A stretch of DNA of 8,959 bases from CAYWKL01 sp964459095 (lineage in GTDB: Bacteria > Patescibacteriota > Microgenomatia > Daviesbacterales > UBA10151), in NCBI GenBank assembly GCA_964459095.1, contig CAYWKL010000036.1, positions 1 to 8,959 on the forward strand, written 5' to 3'. Made by a program: the position numbers and the translations under genes. The notes beneath the pieces are model-generated. The model searched no databases. It saw only the letters and a program-made list of their open reading frames with translations, and was not told the origin of the DNA. Positions 5,337 to 8,959 of the stretch are shown here, in pieces (positions within the stretch are counted from its first letter, which is position 1; each line of letters opens with the position of its first letter).

Positions 5337-8258
5337 CTAAAGGATTTTATTTAAATATGTCCCTGTATAAGACTTTTTTGATTTTGCAATTTCCAAAGGG
5401 GTGCCGACTGCAACAACCTCTCCACCAGCGTTCCCTCCTTCTGGACCTAAATCAATTATCCAATCTGCATTTTTAATAACATCTAAATTGTGCTCAATTA
5501 TAATTACAGTGTTTCCACTCTCTACCAGTCTTCTTAAAATAGAAAGAAGTCTTTCAATATCTGCAAAGTGAAGCCCTGTTGTTGGTTCATCTAAGATATA
5601 AACTGTTTTCCCGGTTTGCCTTTTTGAAAGCTCTGAAGAAAGTTTTATTCTTTGTGCTTCACCCCCTGAAAGAGTTGGTGCAGGCTGACCTAAATGAATA
5701 TAACCTAAGCCTACGTCATTTAATACTTCTATTTTATTTTTTATTTGAGGGATATTTTTGAAAAACTCTAGAGCTTCTTCAACAGTCATCTCTAAAACTT
5801 GCGCTATATCCTTATCTTTAAAATGAATATCTAAAGCTTCTTTGTTGTACCTTTTTCCACTACATCCCTCGCAAGTTACATAAACATCTGGTAAAAATTG
5901 CATCTCTATTTTTATTTGTCCCTCTCCTTGGCACACTTCACACCTTCCTCCTTTAACATTAAAAGAAAATCTCCCAGGCCTATACCCTTTTACTTTAGCT
6001 TCAGGTGAAGTAGCAAAAATTTCCCTGATAAATGTAAATGCTCCAGTATAAGTTGCAGGATTAGATCTTGGGGTTCTGCCAATTGGAGACTGGTCAACTA
6101 AAATAACTTTATCAACAAACTCCACTCCCTCTAAACTTTCAAACTTCCCTGGTCTTTCTTTTGATCTATAAAATTTTTGAGCTAAAGCTTTATATAAAAT
6201 ATCATGAATCAAAGTTGACTTACCTGAGCCAGAAACTCCTGTAATAGCAATAAACTTTCCTAGGGGAAAACTAATGTCAATACTTTTCAGATTGTGCTCA
6301 CTGGCTCCTTTAATATACAATTTCTTCTCATGATTCGAACCTCCAATCCGGGATTGGAGCTCAGTTGATAAAGTGGGGTTGGAGCTTCGAATATTGATCT
6401 TTTTTCTACCTGAAAGATAAGCTCCTGTCAAGCTCTGCTTATTTTTTTTTATTTCATTAGGTTTACCCAAAGCAACTATTTTTCCCCCATGTTCCCCTGC
6501 ACCAGGACCTATCTCAACTAGCAAATCTGCATTTTCCATGGTCTCGCCGTCATGCTCATTGACTATCACTGTGTTTCCCAAATTTCTTAATTTTTTTAAT
6601 GTCTCAATTAATCTTAGGTTATCTCTTTGGTGAAGACCTATTGAAGGCTCATCTAAAACATATAGGACCCCAGATAAGCCTGATCCAATTTGTGAGGCAA
6701 GTCTAATTCTTTGCGCCTCACCCCCAGCTAAAGTCGCAGACGCCCTATCTAAAGTTAAATAGTCTAAACCAACATCCACCAAAAATTTAAGCCTAGATTC
6801 AATTTCTTTTATAATAGAACTTGCAATTTGCATTTCTCGCGCAGTTCCTGAAATTGCTTTGATCCAACTGTATGCTTCTTTAATAGATTGACTAGTGACC
6901 AAAGCTATATTTACCCCATCTATTGTTATAGATAAAGCCTCGTCTTTTAACCTAGCTCCTTTACACTTTGGGCAAACTTCCCGAACCATATACTTTTCTA
7001 TTTCCTGTTTTACCCAATCTGACTCAGTGGCGGCGTACCTTTCTTTTAAATATTCAACCAGACCTTTAAAAGTAGAATAAAAGTGAGTCCATCTTCCTTC
7101 TCTGTTTTTCCCTTCTACTCTAAATTGTTTACTTCCTGCGCCATAAAGTAAGGCTTTTTTTGCTTCCTCAGAAATATTTCCAAGCCTGGTAGAAAGAGTA
7201 AATCCATACTCTTTCCCTACTGCCTCTATTAGGCGAGTAAACCAGGTCTCGCTACTTCCCAGCTTACTCCAAGGCAAAATTCCTCCTTCTTCAATGGAAA
7301 GTATGGGATTCATAATAGCTTCTGGATCAATTTCCAACAGTACTCCAAGCCCTGTGCATTTTGGACAAGCGCCGTGTGGTGAATTAAAAGAAAAAAGTCT
7401 TGGCTCTATTTCAGAAAGGGCGATATTATCCACAGGACAAGCAAATCTTTCAGAAAATAGATGATCTTTCATTTTTTTAGGACTCAAAGGGAACTCCAAA
7501 GAAGCGTCTAGAACCTCAGTTACTATCACAGATCCTTCTCCCAAATTTAGCGCAGTCTCAATAGACTGAGAAAGTCTAGAAACTATTTTAATGATGCTCT
7601 TATCTAGCACTAACCTATCTACTACCAAATCTATGGTGTGTTTGTTGTTTTTTAACAAAAATAAATCCTCTGATAAATCCCTAATTTGTCCATCAATCCT
7701 AATTTTTGAAAACCCTTTTTTCCTTAAATCTTCAAAAAGGCTAGAATATTCTCCTTTTCTGTCTTTAACAATTGGAGATAAAATCATTATTCTTCTTTGT
7801 TTTTTACTTGTATCTTGTATCTTGTTACTTGTTACTTGTGCCACTATTTGTTCTACACTCATCCTGCTAATCTCCCTTCCGCAAACAGGACAATGAGGGT
7901 GACCAATTCTTGCAAATAAAAGCCTAAGATAATCATAAATTTCAGTGGTTGTACCAACAGTGGATCTTGGGTTATGAGAAGCACTCTTTTGATCAATAGA
8001 GATTGCTGGAGATAAACCTTCTATATAATCCACATCAGGCTTATCCATAACTCCTAAAAACTGTCTTGCATAAGCTGACAATGATTCTACATAACGGCGT
8101 TGCCCCTCTGCATAAAGAGTGTCAAAAGCTAAAGAAGATTTGCCTGAACCTGAAATTCCAGTAAAAACAATTAAACTATTCTTAGGCAATTCTAGATCAA
8201 TATTTTTTAAATTGTGCTGACGGGCACCTTTAATTATTATTTTGTCAGTGTTACTCAT
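5337..8258 (-). CDS. uvrA: UvrABC excinuclease subunit A
   Basis: UvrA is the dimeric ABC-type ATPase that scans DNA for bulky lesions and loads UvrB. This copy is full length (973 residues) with both nucleotide-binding halves. Half I has Walker A GISGSGKS (34-41), signature LAGGEAQRIRLASQ (510-523) and Walker B VLDEPSIGLHQRD (534-546). Half II has GVSGSGKS (674-681), LSGGEAQRIKL (863-873) and ILDEPTTGLHFAD (888-900). Zinc modules: CPVC (123-126) with CPKC (429-432); C274 with C298 and C301, where the position of the second cysteine is D277; CEVC (773-776) with CEGC (796-799). The start gives the usual MSNTDKIIIKGARQHNLKNIDLELP opening (key residues G11, H15, N16, N19), and AGGA lies 9 bases upstream inside a dispersed repeat. 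Two repeat-derived inserts are visible: heptamer-coded residues 141-152 and a 20-codon palindromic element at 623-642 in the linker between the halves. It is probably transcribed from the promoter at 8326-8354. Confidence 0.97.
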   Translation of the reverse strand: MSNTDKIIIKGARQHNLKNIDLELPKNSLIVFTGISGSGKSSLAFDTLYAEGQRRYVESLSAYARQFLGVMDKPDVDYIEGLSPAISIDQKSASHNPRSTVGTTTEIYDYLRLLFARIGHPHCPVCGREISRMSVEQIVAQVTSNKIQDTSKKQRRIMILSPIVKDRKGEYSSLFEDLRKKGFSKIRIDGQIRDLSEDLFLLKNNKHTIDLVVDRLVLDKSIIKIVSRLSQSIETALNLGEGSVIVTEVLDASLEFPLSPKKMKDHLFSERFACPVDNIALSEIEPRLFSFNSPHGACPKCTGLGVLLEIDPEAIMNPILSIEEGGILPWSKLGSSETWFTRLIEAVGKEYGFTLSTRLGNISEEAKKALLYGAGSKQFRVEGKNREGRWTHFYSTFKGLVEYLKERYAATESDWVKQEIEKYMVREVCPKCKGARLKDEALSITIDGVNIALVTSQSIKEAYSWIKAISGTAREMQIASSIIKEIESRLKFLVDVGLDYLTLDRASATLAGGEAQRIRLASQIGSGLSGVLYVLDEPSIGLHQRDNLRLIETLKKLRNLGNTVIVNEHDGETMENADLLVEIGPGAGEHGGKIVALGKPNEIKKNKQSLTGAYLSGRKKINIRSSNPTLSTELQSRIGGSNHEKKLYIKGASEHNLKSIDISFPLGKFIAITGVSGSGKSTLIHDILYKALAQKFYRSKERPGKFESLEGVEFVDKVILVDQSPIGRTPRSNPATYTGAFTFIREIFATSPEAKVKGYRPGRFSFNVKGGRCEVCQGEGQIKIEMQFLPDVYVTCEGCSGKRYNKEALDIHFKDKDIAQVLEMTVEEALEFFKNIPQIKNKIEVLNDVGLGYIHLGQPAPTLSGGEAQRIKLSSELSKRQTGKTVYILDEPTTGLHFADIERLLSILRRLVESGNTVIIIEHNLDVIKNADWIIDLGPEGGNAGGEVVAVGTPLEIAKSKKSYTGTYLNKIL
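6333..6392. repeat. 60-bp in-frame palindromic element in the uvrA inter-domain linker
   Basis: The element is bounded by inverted repeats ATTCGAA (6333-6339) and TTCGAAT (6386-6392). The outer arms extend to about 17 bases (ATTCGAACCTCCAATCC against the reverse complement of 6376-6392) with only a few mismatches. Nested inside is a perfect 19-bp palindrome, CTCCAATCC-G-GGATTGGAG (6341-6359). A second, diverged half copy (GGGGTTGGAGCT, 6375-6386) repeats GGGATTGGAGCT (6350-6361). The whole element is exactly 20 codons, UvrA residues 623-642, and includes the peptide LQSRI, matching FQSRI in the uvrC element. It lies between TGAYLSGRKK and LYIKGASEHNLKSI, a linker that varies in length among UvrA proteins. 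Confidence 0.85.
7804..7838. repeat. Five tandem heptamers inside uvrA
   Basis: Five contiguous 7-bp units, in plus-strand order TTACTTG, TATCTTG, TATCTTG, TTACTTG, TTACTTG, fill 35 bp with no gaps. On the minus strand they encode UvrA residues 141-152 (QVTSNKIQDTSK). This is the stretch between VEQIVA and RRIMILSPIVKDRKGE, where UvrA proteins usually have a loop about six residues shorter. Because seven is not a multiple of three, gain or loss of one unit would shift the frame. I recall similar ACTTGT/ATCTTGT repeats scattered in Patescibacteria genomes, so this may be an invading or expanding simple repeat. Confidence 0.8.
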
Positions 8259-8263
8259 AATTG

Positions 8264-8298
8264 TTCATCCTGAGCGAGGTCATCCGAGTCGAAGGACC
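8264..8298. repeat. Dispersed repeat (TCATCCTGAGCGAGG type) in the uvrA leader
   Basis: The stretch contains TCATCCTGAGCGAGG followed by TCATCCGAGTCGAAGGACC. It begins 5 bp upstream of the uvrA start and is GC-rich compared with the AT-rich rest of the gap. TCATCC occurs twice, CGAG occurs twice, and TCCT (8268-8271) can pair with AGGA (8293-8296), so an imperfect hairpin is possible. From memory, sequences of the form CATCCTGAGCGAAGTCGAAGGA are among the commonest intergenic repeats in several bacterial phyla, including Patescibacteria. Its copy number in this genome cannot be seen from one window. Confidence 0.7.
8268..8271 (-). promoter_or_regulatory. Putative uvrA ribosome binding site supplied by the repeat
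   Basis: The minus strand reads AGGA, then 9 bases, then the uvrA ATG. This is one of the few acceptable Shine-Dalgarno matches in the window. The four bases belong to the dispersed repeat at 8264-8298, so the repeat seems to have become part of the uvrA translation start. The same bases could be hidden by pairing with TCCT elsewhere in the repeat. Confidence 0.5.
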
Positions 8299-8325
8299 AT
8301 ATTTAACCCGAATATTTGAGGATCT

Positions 8326-8354
8326 ATTTTAAACTATTTTCTAAAATCTATCAA
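8326..8354 (-). promoter_or_regulatory. Sigma-70-type promoter for uvrA
   Basis: On the minus strand, TTGATA (8349-8354, 5 of 6 to the consensus) is followed after exactly 17 bp by TAAAAT (8326-8331, 5 of 6). Transcription would start near 8319, giving a leader of about 60 bases that contains the dispersed repeat and the AGGA site. It is the best promoter match in the window and the expected distance from the gene. No SOS-type operator (LexA box of either the E. coli or Bacillus type) is evident beside it. Confidence 0.65.
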
Positions 8355-8393
8355 GAAAGAACTTGTTCATTTTGGAAACTTTTTAAAGCCCTG

Positions 8394-8422
8394 TTGACTT
8401 TTAAGTATACTTATAGTATCTT
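8394..8422 (+). promoter_or_regulatory. Promoter candidate for the plus-strand unknown gene, with operator-like repeats
   Basis: TTGACT (8394-8399, 5 of 6) is followed after 17 bp by TATCTT (8417-8422, 4 of 6). Alternative -10 hexamers lie close by (TATAGT 8412-8417, TATAGA 8422-8427) but at poorer spacing. Transcription would begin around 8429, only a few bases before the ATG at 8434, so the mRNA would be leaderless or nearly so, which fits the absence of a Shine-Dalgarno sequence. Between the hexamers lie a perfect 10-bp palindrome, AAGTATACTT (8403-8412), and adjacent direct repeats TATACTTATAG / TATCTTATAG (8406-8426). Confidence 0.5.
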
Positions 8423-8433
8423 ATAGAATAATT

Positions 8434-8865
8434 ATGGAGACTGATCCTAGAAAAATAGATGCACAAACTGCGTTAGTACATGCTGTAAGAGGGGTTGCAG
8501 TAGAATTACTATTACCATCCGGGATCGAAATAAGTTATAGTGGCTTCCCAGAAGACCCACGAAGAAGTGTTCGAATTGCGCGCACCCAACTGAGCTTAGA
8601 AGAACAAAACTCTCAAGGCTTGCCAGCAGTTGATGCAGACCTCATCCTCATAGAGGATGCTCACTTTCGCCCAGAAGGAAGACCTGCAAGTTCACTTGTG
8701 TGCTACTATCTACACTCAGATGGTCAGGCTTATGGTAGAACTTATTTATCCCCTGATCAATCCCCACTTCCATCTATTAACCCAGTGAGTGGAATCGAGT
8801 TAGCATCTCTTTTAGGAGATTTAGTATCCCTGCGCCATACATGGATGCGAAGACAAGTTTCTTAA
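8434..8865 (+). CDS. Hypothetical protein, 143 residues, between uvrB and uvrA on the opposite strand
   Basis: I do not recognise this protein. It has no signal peptide, no transmembrane helix and only one cysteine (in SSLVCYYLHSDG), so it is probably a soluble cytoplasmic protein. The N-terminal half alternates hydrophobic and polar residues like beta strands (VAVELLLPSGIEISYSG; ADLILIEDAHF) and the last 25 residues (GIELASLLGDLVSLRHTWMRR) look helical with a basic end. It is the only plus-strand gene. Support for it being real: a promoter candidate directly upstream, a protein-like composition, no overlap with other genes, and an exact fit between flanking features. Counted by eye, GC over 8461-8820 is about 46%, clearly above most of the AT-rich neighbouring genes, which may mean a different origin or strong protein-level constraint. 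Its stop shares TTAA with the convergent uvrB stop. A role in repair is possible from position but unsupported by sequence. Confidence 0.75.
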   Translation: METDPRKIDAQTALVHAVRGVAVELLLPSGIEISYSGFPEDPRRSVRIARTQLSLEEQNSQGLPAVDADLILIEDAHFRPEGRPASSLVCYYLHSDGQAYGRTYLSPDQSPLPSINPVSGIELASLLGDLVSLRHTWMRRQVS

Positions 8866-8959
8866 TTACTTAATTCCCTAATTTGATCTCTTAACTTAGC
8901 TGCTGTTTCAAAATCTAAAAGTGCTGCAGCATCTTTCATTTGAGCTTCCAGCTCCTTAA
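8862..8959 (-). CDS. uvrB: UvrABC excinuclease subunit B, C-terminal fragment (runs off the right edge)
   Basis: Only the last 32 codons are in the window, ending in TAA at 8862-8864. The minus strand reads KELEAQMKDAAALLDFETAA followed by KLRDQIRELSN and stop. This is a textbook UVR motif (pattern 'L...M..AA..LdFE.AA.LRD.I..L'). UvrB ends with this motif, whereas UvrC carries it internally, and ClpC and McsA carry it elsewhere, so a protein that stops 3-4 residues after it is most likely UvrB, the helicase-like factor that verifies damage and recruits UvrC. uvrA lying next along the same strand supports this. The motif is intact and could bind the corresponding region of UvrC. The rest of the gene, including its helicase motifs and start, lies outside the window. 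Confidence 0.85.
   Translation of the reverse strand, partial: KELEAQMKDAAALLDFETAAKLRDQIRELSN

Noticed and set aside
8259..8433. SOS (LexA) operator in front of uvrA.
   Set aside because: No CTG-N10-CAG or GAAC-N4-GTTC type sequence is present near the promoter; only the dispersed repeat and AT-rich DNA are seen.

Overview
The window is a compact, AT-rich bacterial stretch dominated by nucleotide excision repair (NER) genes. It carries the complete genes for UvrA and a short UvrC, plus the last codons of what is almost certainly UvrB. A tightly packed membrane and secretion operon surrounds uvrC. The gene style points to Candidate Phyla Radiation bacteria (Patescibacteria, perhaps a Microgenomates-like lineage). 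The reasons are AT-rich coding DNA, very short intergenic gaps, ATGA start/stop overlaps, weak ribosome binding sites, a UvrC without its C-terminal helix-hairpin-helix part, and an in-frame LPAGRQG peptide encoded by a GC-rich palindrome. I associate that peptide with these genomes from memory. TGA is a genuine stop here (it ends uvrC and the transglutaminase gene), so the TGA=Gly code of Gracilibacteria/Absconditabacteria does not apply. The taxonomic placement is inference.

Layout, right to left, because nearly everything is on the minus strand. The uvrB tail (8862-8959) enters from the right edge. A lone plus-strand gene of unknown function (8434-8865) converges on it, and the two stop codons share one TTAA. 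The 175-bp gap 8259-8433 holds two divergent promoter candidates and a dispersed repeat next to the uvrA start. uvrA (5337-8258) follows. After a 30-bp gap comes a run of five genes: an exported transglutaminase-like protein (3453-5306), uvrC (2107-3456), a four-helix 'phage holin family 4' membrane protein (1709-2110), secG (1491-1706) and a membrane-anchored family 5 solute-binding protein (45-1481). Gaps in this run are -4, -4, +2 and +9 bp, so co-transcription is very likely.

The most striking content is not a gene. Four different kinds of repeat sit in or beside the NER genes. (1) A palindromic element with core CCAATCCSGGATTGG is inserted in frame in uvrC (2912-2960) and in uvrA (6333-6392). 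It is read in the same phase in both, giving a shared QSRI peptide. In uvrC it lies between the first and second of the four cysteines that match the iron-sulphur ligands of UvrC. In uvrA it lies in the linker between the two ATPase halves. (2) A GC-rich palindrome at 3072-3091 encodes the LPAGRQG insert in UvrC. (3) Five tandem heptamers at 7804-7838 lie inside uvrA; the unit length is not a multiple of three. (4) A widespread-looking TCATCCTGAGCGAGG-type repeat (8264-8298) occupies the uvrA leader and seems to supply its Shine-Dalgarno sequence. The two palindrome types resemble, in principle, the Rickettsia palindromic elements that insert in frame into protein genes.

The UvrA, UvrB and UvrC products would work together in damage recognition and dual incision. 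SecG serves the Sec translocon, which probably exports the transglutaminase-like and solute-binding proteins of the same operon. No CRISPR array, tRNA, rRNA, transposase or convincing intrinsic terminator for a coding transcript was seen.
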